From: Candidatus Phelpsiimicrobium noxiivivens
GTDB taxonomy: Bacteria; Omnitrophota; Gorgyraeia; Velamenicoccales; Velamenicoccaceae
Direction of reading: 5' to 3'
DNA: 37,941 bases
Assembly (NCBI GenBank): GCA_001873995.1
Contig: MNVR01000012.1
Location: forward strand, 1 to 37,941
Part shown: one piece after another, positions 1-5,828 of the stretch
Position numbering within the stretch: the first letter of the stretch is position 1
How the letters are laid out: every line of letters begins with the position of its first letter
Translations under genes and position numbers: made by a program
The notes under the pieces: model-generated
Database searches by the model: none
Told to the model about the DNA's origin: nothing
The model's input: the letters and a program-made list of their open reading frames with translations, nothing else

Positions 1-16
1 TTTAATTAACCGTCAT

Positions 17-37
17 AAATAGGGGATGGTCCTATTT
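17..37. repeat. Short GC-cored hairpin, possible REP-type relic
   Basis: AAATAGG (17-23) pairs with CCTATTT (31-37) around a 7-nt loop GGATGGT. No gene covers it. It looks like the palindromes often found near Y1 transposase genes, but that resemblance is from memory and there is only one copy here. Confidence 0.4.
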
Positions 38-132
38 TCTAACAAACCCGCGACAGTTTCCATCTTCTATCTTGAATTTCCTATTGACTAATCAAGACAG
101 GGTGGGAAGGCGCAAGCTCAATCCTCCCTACT

Positions 133-163
133 AGGTATCACATTTTGTGATACCTTTCTTTTT
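133..163 (+). terminator. Rho-independent terminator-like hairpin
   Basis: A perfect 10-bp stem, AGGTATCACA (133-142) with TGTGATACCT (146-155), has a 3-nt loop and is followed by a T-rich tract. It lies about 80 bp outside the left end of the insertion sequence. It may end a gene left of the window, or shield the IS from incoming transcription. The stem is AT-rich, so termination strength is uncertain. Confidence 0.5.
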
Positions 164-236
164 GCTCCTGCTTCGCCCTCTAAGAAAATCAAGGTAGACT
201 CCGCAGGACTTCTCTGAATAGCTAACGCTAATGTCA

Positions 237-1624
237 TAGTGTAAAATAAATTGTACGGTTTTGGCTTTAAGGTTCTTTGAAAAAGCAATAAAAATGGCAT
301 ACCATAATGGTTGTTGCATCCAAACAATAACCATTAACCGGGCCTTGCGGCCCAGAAGGAGGTATGCCATGAGAGATTTAGATTTTTCAAAGGATAATCT
401 ACCAAAGCAATGGGAATATGTAAAGCGGAATTTAGGTGATTTAGGAGTATTATATCAATTTGATGATTTCGGATCTCAAGCTCATAGAAGTATCCAGGGG
501 TTGATTCAAAGCTGTGTTAATGAGGAGTTTGCCTTACAGGTAAGAGCCGGGAGATACGAACATGCGCCAAACCGGCTTGATGAGCGTCAGGGTGGTTACG
601 AGCGTAATCTTACGACAACCTTCGGGACATCAAGAATACGAATACCGCGAGTCAGGTTTAATAAAGTAAAAATACATTATTCGCTCTTTGAGAAGTACCA
701 GAGACGGCAAAAGAAGTTTGATCAAGCGGTTGTACTGGCAATGCTGCTTGGGTTATCGGTACGTAAGCAGCGTAAATTCTTCCGGTCATTCATAGGAGAC
801 GCGATAAGCCATTCTACAGCCTCTAAGCTTATCCTTACCCTTGAAGATAGCCTGGCGGTATTTAGAACTAAGAGGATTGAAGATAAATATAAATATCTTC
901 TTCTTGATGGCCTTTGGGTTAAAGTTAAAGACGGTAATAAGCTTAAGGAAAAGGTTATTCTTTTTGTTTTAGGGATTACCTTGGATAATCAGAAGGAGAT
1001 CGTAGCCTTTAGGCTTGCCAAAGGCGAGACTGAAGAAGAAGTAACGGTATTATTAAATGATATCTATCGGCGCGGCTTGGAAGGCAAGCAACTTAAGTTA
1101 GTAGCCTCAGATGGCGCCAAAGGTATCCGCAGCGCGATCAGCATGGTTTATCCTTATGCTAAATGGCAACTCTGTTATGTGCATAAACTTAGGAATTTAA
1201 ACAAGCATATACGGCATAAGATAAATAACCGTCCGGCAATGATGCGTCAGGTAAGAACTATTTATGATTCTAAGAATAAACAGCAGGCAATTGAGCGATT
1301 TGAAAAGTTTTGCGCTGATTGGCAGAGATATGAACCCTACGCGATAAAATGCTTTAGAGATAGTTTTCATGATACGTTGCATTATTTTGAGTTTGGGGAA
1401 GACAAGCATTTTATCAGCTCGACCAATCATCTGGAGCGATATTTGGAGGAAGTACGCAGGCGTATTAAGATTCAGGGTTATTTTAAATCAGACAGAAGTT
1501 CAAATCTTTGGGTTTATGGTATCATAAGCCAAGTTATGCAGGAACAACAACCAGAAGTTATGCCAAGGCATGTAACAATTTTTAGAGCGCCTCAATATGA
1601 AAGCGTACAATAATCCTTGCACTA
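237..1624 (+). mobile_element. IS256-family (Mutator-type) insertion sequence
   Basis: The element is about 1.39 kb, normal for IS256, and holds one transposase gene. Imperfect terminal inverted repeats of about 22 bp are visible: the left (237-258) starts TAGTG and ends ATTGTACG; the right (1603-1624) is its complement, with 15 of 22 positions matching. The transposase stop codon lies inside the right repeat. The 8-bp flanks, TAATGTCA on the left and CTGATTCT on the right, do not match. No target duplication is seen, so the exact ends are approximate or the insertion is old. Confidence 0.8.
369..1613 (+). CDS. IS256-family transposase
   Basis: This 414-residue DDE transposase of the IS256/Mutator family catalyses cut-and-paste or copy-out transposition of the surrounding element. 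The catalytic triad can be placed at D180 (LLLDGLWVK), D248 (ASDGAKGI) and E356 (NHLERYLEEVRRR). The motif CYVHKLRN between D248 and E356 is typical of the family. The frame is open from 261, but the ATG at 369 is the better start: AGAAGGAGG (354-362) lies 6 nt upstream, and the extra 36 residues show no family similarity. Length is normal and no frameshift is visible, so the enzyme may be active. Confidence 0.93.
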   Translation: MRDLDFSKDNLPKQWEYVKRNLGDLGVLYQFDDFGSQAHRSIQGLIQSCVNEEFALQVRAGRYEHAPNRLDERQGGYERNLTTTFGTSRIRIPRVRFNKVKIHYSLFEKYQRRQKKFDQAVVLAMLLGLSVRKQRKFFRSFIGDAISHSTASKLILTLEDSLAVFRTKRIEDKYKYLLLDGLWVKVKDGNKLKEKVILFVLGITLDNQKEIVAFRLAKGETEEEVTVLLNDIYRRGLEGKQLKLVASDGAKGIRSAISMVYPYAKWQLCYVHKLRNLNKHIRHKINNRPAMMRQVRTIYDSKNKQQAIERFEKFCADWQRYEPYAIKCFRDSFHDTLHYFEFGEDKHFISSTNHLERYLEEVRRRIKIQGYFKSDRSSNLWVYGIISQVMQEQQPEVMPRHVTIFRAPQYESVQ

Positions 1625-1690
1625 CTGATTCTCACAACTTCTTGTAAAAATCTTATCGCAGAGTTAACATAGACAAAAAGGGGGGTGTAT

Positions 1691-1822
1691 ATGGGAAGAA
1701 AAGCATTCGGACCGACAAAGAAGAAAGCGTGTGATACCAGAAGAGACTGCAAGAAAAAGAAGCAGTCGGTAGGTGAAGCAAAAGCGCAGGGTGGAGTTCC
1801 GCCGCATGAGCGCATGTTTTAA
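1691..1822 (+). CDS. Small Lys/Arg-rich hypothetical protein (43 aa)
   Basis: A 43-residue reading frame starts at ATG 1691, just beyond the insertion sequence. A purine-rich stretch, AAAAAGGGGGG (about 1676-1686), is well placed as a ribosome binding site. The product is strongly basic, with runs such as TKKKAC and CKKKK and two cysteines (residues 14 and 19), and ends in PPHERMF. There is no signal peptide or membrane segment. I do not recognise a family. The charge pattern would suit a nucleic-acid-binding or ribosome-associated peptide, but that is a guess. It precedes the 1857 gene by 34 nt. Confidence 0.5.
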   Translation: MGRKAFGPTKKKACDTRRDCKKKKQSVGEAKAQGGVPPHERMF

Positions 1823-1856
1823 AAGTAAATGTTGAAATTTATGCTATTATAAAAGA

Positions 1857-2087
1857 ATGGCGGATGAAAAGAAGGAAAAGTGGTATTTTAAGGATTCGGC
1901 GATGATCGTAATTTTTCTTGTTGCCGGGCCTTTTGTGCTGCCTTTGGTGTGGTTTAATCCTCGCCTTAATATTAAGATGAAGGCTGTAGTGACGATAGCT
2001 ATCCTTATTTTAAGTTACGCTTTGTGGATGATGATGCAGGCTTCTATAAAAAGTGTAGGTGAATACTATAAAGAGATATTATCATGA
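1857..2087 (+). CDS. Small two-helix membrane protein
   Basis: This 76-residue protein has a charged N-terminus (ADEKKEKWYFKDS), then two hydrophobic segments at about residues 15-32 and 41-60, joined by the loop WFNPRLNIKMK. The motif PLVWFNPR and the tail SVGEYYKEIL resemble a small conserved membrane protein I have seen in several uncultured and deltaproteobacterial genomes; its function is unknown. Its TGA overlaps the ATG of the next gene (ATGA), suggesting translational coupling. The ribosome binding site is weak. Confidence 0.75.
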   Translation: MADEKKEKWYFKDSAMIVIFLVAGPFVLPLVWFNPRLNIKMKAVVTIAILILSYALWMMMQASIKSVGEYYKEILS

Positions 2088-2923
2088 GGGAAGATCTTAG
2101 AGAGATAAAACCTGAGGCTATCAAAGATAATCCTTTTCGCGTCATCGGGCAAGATTGGATGTTGATAACAGTCGGTGATAAGGTTAAGTTTAATATGATG
2201 ACAGCCAGCTGGGGCGGATGGGGTGTGCTTTGGCATAGGCCTATCTGTTTTTGTGTAATGCGTCCCGGCCGCTATACTTACAAGTTCATGGAAAAGGCAA
2301 AGTATTTCACTCTTTCTTACTTTGGGAAAAAATATAAGAAGGCCCTGGAGTTTTGCGGTACAAAGTCAGGCCGCGATGTGGATAAGGCCCAGGCTACGGG
2401 CTTAACTCCCGTAGAAGACAGGAAGGGGTGCGTTTATTTTAGAGAAGCGAGGTTAGTTATTATGTTAAAAAAGATATATTTTCAGCAAATTGACCCTAAA
2501 CATTTTCTTGACCTTAAGATCAACGAGAATTATCCTAAAAAAGATTATCATCGGATGTATGTAGGCGAGATCGTCAAATGCCTAACACGCGGCGCCTTAG
2601 TGTGCTTAGTAGTTTTTTCATTGAATACTCCCGCGTTTTCACAAGAGGACAGCACTAAAGACTCTGCGCCGGCAACCGAGCGTGCGGCAATGAAGCAGGC
2701 CATTAAAAAAAATTCAGATCTTATGGATTCTATCAAAGAGCTTACGCAAGACCCTCAGGTACTGGAGGTATTATCAGATCAGCAGATAAAGGATGCCCTT
2801 ATGCGCCAGGACATTGAGTATCTGAAGAATAATGAGAAGTTCTTAAAATTTATGGAAAATCCTACTATTAAGAAGATAACGGAAAGCGCTGCAGCGCTTT
2901 CGTCTAACCAAACCAAAGAGTGA
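2084..2923 (+). CDS. Flavin reductase-like domain fused to a secreted STI1-like segment
   Basis: Residues 1 to about 166 match the flavin reductase-like/flavoredoxin family (FMN-binding split barrel): the NMMTASWGG segment near residue 37, TLSYFG near 76, and a typical family C-terminus DYHRMYVGEIVK. Residues about 165-186 then read like a signal peptide: positive residues, a hydrophobic core, and NTPAFSQ as a possible cleavage site. The last 90 residues are helical, with a DPQVLEVLSDQ...IEYLKNNEKFLKFMENP pattern resembling STI1/DP repeats. A cytoplasmic flavoenzyme followed by an export signal is odd. Two genes may have lost the stop between them, or ATG 2555 may be an internal start giving a normal secreted protein. 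The frame itself is intact. Confidence 0.7.
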   Translation: MREDLREIKPEAIKDNPFRVIGQDWMLITVGDKVKFNMMTASWGGWGVLWHRPICFCVMRPGRYTYKFMEKAKYFTLSYFGKKYKKALEFCGTKSGRDVDKAQATGLTPVEDRKGCVYFREARLVIMLKKIYFQQIDPKHFLDLKINENYPKKDYHRMYVGEIVKCLTRGALVCLVVFSLNTPAFSQEDSTKDSAPATERAAMKQAIKKNSDLMDSIKELTQDPQVLEVLSDQQIKDALMRQDIEYLKNNEKFLKFMENPTIKKITESAAALSSNQTKE

Positions 2924-2936
2924 TCCAGAGGTAAAT

Positions 2937-3185
2937 ATGGCGGATAAAGTTAAGATAAATTTTGGGCAGGAGATCGTTGACGCCACACCCGTTGATATCA
3001 ATCAGGCTAATGAATATTTTAACCAGTACTTTATAGAGGATGGGACGGTCTTGAAGATGAAGCTGGTAGCGACAAAGGTATTCCGCATTGATGACCGTTA
3101 TGACCAGGAAGGCAGTCCCATTTATTTCGTTCAATCCACGAACGTGCTTTCAGTGAATAGCCCGTCAAATTTGAAAAAGAAATAA
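2937..3185 (+). CDS. Conserved hypothetical protein (82 aa)
   Basis: A soluble 82-residue protein with no signal peptide or membrane segment. It reads as a small beta-rich domain with the pattern DGTVLKMKLVATKVFRIDDRYDQEGSPIYFVQSTNVLSV. Similar short proteins (EDGT...LK, YDPEGNPIY, NVVSV) recur in uncultured bacteria and archaea without known function. GAGGTAAAT precedes the ATG and is a reasonable ribosome binding site. It lies 13 nt after the flavin-reductase fusion, so probably shares its transcript. Confidence 0.7.
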   Translation: MADKVKINFGQEIVDATPVDINQANEYFNQYFIEDGTVLKMKLVATKVFRIDDRYDQEGSPIYFVQSTNVLSVNSPSNLKKK

Positions 3186-3203
3186 AGCCTGACGTTGAGG
3201 CGT

Positions 3204-3256
3204 CGAGGCCGGGCCTCGGCCCCGGACACTGAGGCCCGGCCTCGGAAAGCGCTTTC
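3204..3256. repeat. GC-rich long hairpin plus adjacent palindrome
   Basis: CGAGGCCGGGCCTC (3204-3217) is perfectly complementary to GAGGCCCGGCCTCG (3231-3244). The palindrome GAAAGCGCTTTC (3245-3256) follows directly. There is no long T-tract, so it is not a classic terminator, although it lies 18 nt after a stop codon and may slow polymerase or protect the 3' end. Confidence 0.6.
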
Positions 3257-3321
3257 TTGAAATAGCACTTACTGCCTTGTTAGTCAGACATAAATCAGTA
3301 TACTTGTTAATACATGAAAGG

Positions 3322-3382
3322 AGCGCATGCGAGATAGTCGCATGGCCTTCCCAGTAGTACGCAGAGGAAAGGCCTAAGCGCT
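3322..3382 (+). ncRNA. Candidate structured RNA: compact three-way junction
   Basis: Three helices fit together almost without unpaired bases. P1 is AGCGC (3322-3326) with GCGCT (3378-3382). P2 is ATGCGA (3327-3332) with TCGCAT (3338-3343). P3 is GGCCTTCC (3344-3351) with GGAAAGGCC (3366-3374, one bulged A). Only TAA (3375-3377) is free in the junction. A terminator follows 10 nt later. It could be a small RNA or the aptamer of a riboswitch or attenuator before the gene at 3524. It matches no RNA class I can name. Confidence 0.45.
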
Positions 3383-3391
3383 AAATCTTCT

Positions 3392-3422
3392 AGGCTGGCC
3401 ATGAGGTCAGCCTTTTCCTTTT
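3392..3422 (+). terminator. Rho-independent terminator
   Basis: AGGCTGGCC (3392-3400) pairs with GGTCAGCCT (3405-3413), with one G-T wobble and the tetraloop ATGA, followed by TTTTCCTTTT. It ends the transcript carrying the three-way-junction candidate. Confidence 0.75.
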
Positions 3423-3433
3423 GCAGAGGGCAA

Positions 3434-3467
3434 AACACCGGCGCAATTCCGATTAGCGCCGGGTGTT
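3434..3467. repeat. Dispersed hairpin repeat, copy 1
   Basis: AACACCGGCGC (3434-3444) pairs with GCGCC-G-GGTGTT (3456-3467), with one bulged G and an 11-nt loop. It is about 57 nt upstream of the ATG at 3524. Related copies lie at 20274, 22561 and 31422; this one is in the opposite orientation to the last two. Confidence 0.65.
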
Positions 3468-3510
3468 AATTCCTCAGTGGATTTTTCTTTCTTCTCTGGC
3501 GCTTCCACGG

Positions 3511-3516
3511 TATAAT
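3511..3516 (+). promoter_or_regulatory. Perfect -10 box just before a start codon (possible leaderless mRNA)
   Basis: TATAAT at 3511-3516 lies 7 nt before the ATG at 3524, so transcription should begin at or within a base or two of the start codon. No Shine-Dalgarno sequence precedes the ATG. The -35 region is poor. Confidence 0.45.
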
Positions 3517-3523
3517 TACCCTC

Positions 3524-3808
3524 ATGGATAGTAATACTACGCAGCAACTCCAGATCGATAGCGCTCAGATGCAGCAGGCAATAACCCAGGTTATGACCGA
3601 TGCCATCAAATCCATGCCTCGGCCTAAGGTGCCGCATTGGATGCAATCTGCCGGGGATTTCACACAGCTCCATCCGTGGCTTTCTTTTGCCATCCTTTCT
3701 TTTGCCATCCTTATTATTTCTGCCATAATACGTGAGATCATCTGTTCATATTTTAAAACAAACGATATCTTAATACGGCTTAATAGAATAGAGGAGAAGC
3801 TAAAATGA
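3524..3808 (+). CDS. Small single-pass membrane protein, hypothetical
   Basis: A 94-residue protein with a Gln-rich polar N-terminal half (QMQQAITQVMTDAIKSMPRPKVP), one membrane helix at about residues 51-72 (HPWLSFAILSFAILIISAII), and a basic amphipathic tail (LIRLNRIEEKLK). No family is recognised. A perfect TATAAT ends 7 nt before the ATG and there is no Shine-Dalgarno sequence, so the message may be leaderless. Its TGA overlaps the next ATG (ATGA at 3805), coupling it to the tRNA-binding protein. Confidence 0.7.
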   Translation: MDSNTTQQLQIDSAQMQQAITQVMTDAIKSMPRPKVPHWMQSAGDFTQLHPWLSFAILSFAILIISAIIREIICSYFKTNDILIRLNRIEEKLK

Positions 3809-4140
3809 GCGAGGTAGCCATGATAACTTATGAAGAATTCAGAAAAGTGGAGTTAAAGATCGCGACCATTAAAGAGGTCAAGCCGCATCCTAACGCGGAT
3901 AAATTGTATGTCGTCACTGTTGATATCAATGGTATAGCCAGGCAGTTGGTGGCGGGGATAAGGTTGTTCTATGCTGAAGATGTCCTGATAGGTAAACAGG
4001 TAGTGGTAGTTGAGAACCTGGCGCCAGCGGTCATACGTGGCGTTGAAAGCCAGGGTATGATCTTGGCTGCTTCTGATGAGAGCGGCATCTCTGTTGTATC
4101 TCCTGACCGCCACGTCCAAGACGGAAGCCTTGTTAAGTGA
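3805..4140 (+). CDS. tRNA-binding domain protein (EMAP-II/Trbp111-like OB fold)
   Basis: At 111 residues this is a complete stand-alone tRNA-binding domain like Aquifex Trbp111, CsaA or the C-terminal dimerisation domain of methionyl-tRNA synthetase. The family pattern is clear: VELKIATIKEVKPHPNADKL near residue 16, RQLVAGI near 47, LIGKQVVVVENLAP near 61, and ESQGMILAAS near 81. These proteins dimerise and bind tRNA structure-specifically in the cytoplasm. MetG is not in the window, so this may be the split beta part of MetG or an independent chaperone. GAGGAG precedes the start. Its stop overlaps the GTG of the next gene. Confidence 0.88.
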   Translation: MSEVAMITYEEFRKVELKIATIKEVKPHPNADKLYVVTVDINGIARQLVAGIRLFYAEDVLIGKQVVVVENLAPAVIRGVESQGMILAASDESGISVVSPDRHVQDGSLVK

Positions 4141-4670
4141 AGGTAGATCAATTTGTCCCGGAAAAGGAATGCCTTTTATGCAACGGGTGCTGCCGCTATT
4201 CACAAAAGCAGACCGTTTGGGCCCCACTTTTTCTTTTTGATGAGATAATCGGCCTTACTACAAAAAATATAGTGCCGTGTTGTTTGTTCACGCACATTGA
4301 CAGCCATGCGGGAGAAGCAGCAAGGATAGATCTTATTGAAGCGGAAGGCGGCCTGTTTATATGCCCTTGTTTTGGCCTGGAAACTAATAAGTGCAAGATA
4401 TACGCGCATAGGCCATTTGACTGTCAACTCTATCCGTTCCTTTTGGCAAGAGTATCGGATAAGGCGTATCTTGCGATAGATGAAAATTGCCCTTATGTTA
4501 AAAAATTCGGGTCAACACAAGCTATGAAAGACTACGTCCGGTATCTTGTCGAATTTTTTTCTTTGGTAAATATTATTAAAGTTATCAAAGGCAATCCCCA
4601 GATAGTCCAGGAATATCCTCATGGTGTAAAGATCCTTACTCTTTTACCAAAGCTGATCGGCCTTAAATAG
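4137..4670 (+). CDS. YkgJ-family cysteine-cluster protein
   Basis: This 177-residue protein belongs to the YkgJ/UPF0153 family of putative zinc- or iron-chelating proteins. Cysteine motifs are CLLCNGCC (from residue 13), CPCF in the middle, and NKCKIYAHRPFDCQLYPF, the family hallmark; another Cys lies in DENCPYV. The biochemical role is unknown; a metal site is predicted. Translation probably starts at GTG 4137, whose last bases overlap the stop of the tRNA-binding gene (GTGA). The C-terminal 45 residues are hydrophobic but not a clear membrane helix. Confidence 0.82.
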   Translation: MKVDQFVPEKECLLCNGCCRYSQKQTVWAPLFLFDEIIGLTTKNIVPCCLFTHIDSHAGEAARIDLIEAEGGLFICPCFGLETNKCKIYAHRPFDCQLYPFLLARVSDKAYLAIDENCPYVKKFGSTQAMKDYVRYLVEFFSLVNIIKVIKGNPQIVQEYPHGVKILTLLPKLIGLK

Positions 4671-4676
4671 GTAAAT

Positions 4677-4705
4677 CCCGTTAGAGAATTTTGTTCTCTA
4701 TCGGG
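4677..4705. promoter_or_regulatory. Intergenic hairpin near a start codon
   Basis: CCCGTTAGAGAA (4677-4688) pairs with TTCTCTATCGGG (4694-4705), with one T-T mismatch and a 5-nt loop. It starts 7 nt after the cysteine-cluster gene and ends 14 nt before the next ATG. Without a T-tract it is not a standard terminator. The GGGG at its foot is the only purine run before the start, so it could hinder ribosome access. Confidence 0.5.
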
Positions 4706-4719
4706 GTAAACGCGCATTC

Positions 4720-5634
4720 ATGACCCTTATACCTTTTTCGCTTGATGACAAAAAGACCTTTCAGCGGTATTTTAAAAATAGCTCTCGCAGCTTATCAAAT
4801 TACTCTTTTGAAAATAATATTATCTGGGATTGTCTTTTTGAATTGCGCCGTGCCGTTGTCAATAATAAGCTCTGTATTTTTTTTCAAGACAAGATTGGTA
4901 TTTTTATGAACCTCCCGCCGTTGGGAGGGTTGGATAAGAAGACCGTCAACGCCTGTTTTGGAGCGATGGAGGAGATAAATCATAACAAGGCGATCTCGCG
5001 TATTGAGAATATTGAAGAAAAGGATCTGGTATTTTTTAAAAAGAATGGGTTCAGGATATACGAAAAGTCTAAAGAGTATATAGTAACGACGTCTGATATC
5101 GCCTTTTTGAGCGGAGAGAGGTTTAAGCATAAGCGTAGTCTTTATAACCATTTTATGAAGAAAAGCATGCTGCCGGAAGGGCGTAAAGAGTGTTTTAGGG
5201 ATTATCAAAGAAAAGACGAAAAAGCTTGCCTTGAGCTTTACCAAAAGTGGATGAAAGACCGAAAGGAAAAAAATAGCGATCCGGTATATCAGGGTATGTT
5301 GGTTGATAGCTTTAAAGTTTTGTCCCGGATGTTGGAGTATTCGCGAGAATTGGGATTATCTGTTAAGGTCGTTGAACGTGAAGGCAGGGTTATAGCATTT
5401 ACTTCGGGTTTTTCCATTTCCCAGAGACTTTTTTGCGTCAACTTTGAAATAACCGATCTTGAGTTTAGGGGTATTTCGCAGTTTGTCTTTAGCGAGTTCG
5501 CGAAGACGCTTGCCTTTTATCGTGAGCTTAATATTATGGATGATTCTGGTATTGAGAATATTAGGCTGACCAAGTTTTCGTATCGGCCGTCACGTATAAT
5601 TGCTTCATACACAGCTGTGATGGATAGTCAATAG
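4720..5634 (+). CDS. DUF2156 / phosphatidylglycerol lysyltransferase C-domain-like protein
   Basis: This 304-residue protein resembles the DUF2156 family, related to the GNAT-fold catalytic domain of lysyl-phosphatidylglycerol synthase (MprF). Visible landmarks are FSLDDKKTFQRYF at the start, NNKLCIFFQDKIGIFMNLPPLGG near residue 48, KRSLYNHFMKK near 137, and VEREGRVIAFTSGF plus FRGISQFVFSEFAKTL in the second half. The membrane flippase part of MprF is absent, so it would be a soluble aminoacyl- or acyl-transferase acting on an unknown lipid or peptide. Function is inferred from fold only. It precedes a repeat element and stands alone. Confidence 0.72.
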   Translation: MTLIPFSLDDKKTFQRYFKNSSRSLSNYSFENNIIWDCLFELRRAVVNNKLCIFFQDKIGIFMNLPPLGGLDKKTVNACFGAMEEINHNKAISRIENIEEKDLVFFKKNGFRIYEKSKEYIVTTSDIAFLSGERFKHKRSLYNHFMKKSMLPEGRKECFRDYQRKDEKACLELYQKWMKDRKEKNSDPVYQGMLVDSFKVLSRMLEYSRELGLSVKVVEREGRVIAFTSGFSISQRLFCVNFEITDLEFRGISQFVFSEFAKTLAFYRELNIMDDSGIENIRLTKFSYRPSRIIASYTAVMDSQ

Positions 5635-5670
5635 TGTGAGGTTGGTGATCTCGTTGTGCAGAAGTGCAGG

Positions 5671-5808
5671 AGAAACTGTTTCCAATCCATTCGGGAAACA
5701 GTTTCCATCCCAATCGGGAAAGTGGGTCTGCTTTTGTTGAGTAAGTGGATACCCACTGTCCCGAACAACTTGGAAACAGTTTCCCGAACAACTTGGAAAC
5801 AGTTTCCC
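5671..5808. mobile_element. Miniature REP-type inverted-repeat element (no gene)
   Basis: Two inverted arms flank a 25-bp centre (5727-5751). The left arm (5671-5726) ends GGGAAAGTGGG; the right (5752-5808) begins CCCACTGTCCCGAACAAC and contains two tandem 23-bp units. Each unit has the palindromic core GGAAACAGTTTCC (left arm also GGAAACTGTTTCC type). The same arms flank the transposase at 31839-32321. This copy therefore looks like a non-autonomous derivative with the gene removed. It ends 20 nt before pabB. Confidence 0.85.
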
Positions 5809-5828
5809 TTTTCTTTTTCTTTTGCTAG

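Noticed and set aside
261-368. N-terminal extension of the transposase
   Set aside because: The ATG at 369 has an ideal ribosome binding site, and the upstream residues overlap the left terminal repeat region and show no family pattern.
4795-5244. Minus-strand frame of 149 codons opposite the DUF2156 gene
   Set aside because: Low-complexity shadow frame without start signals.
5671-5808. Possible CRISPR array (regular 23-bp repeats)
   Set aside because: Only two units per arm, the spacing segments are themselves repeated, and the arms are inverted to each other. No cas genes nearby.
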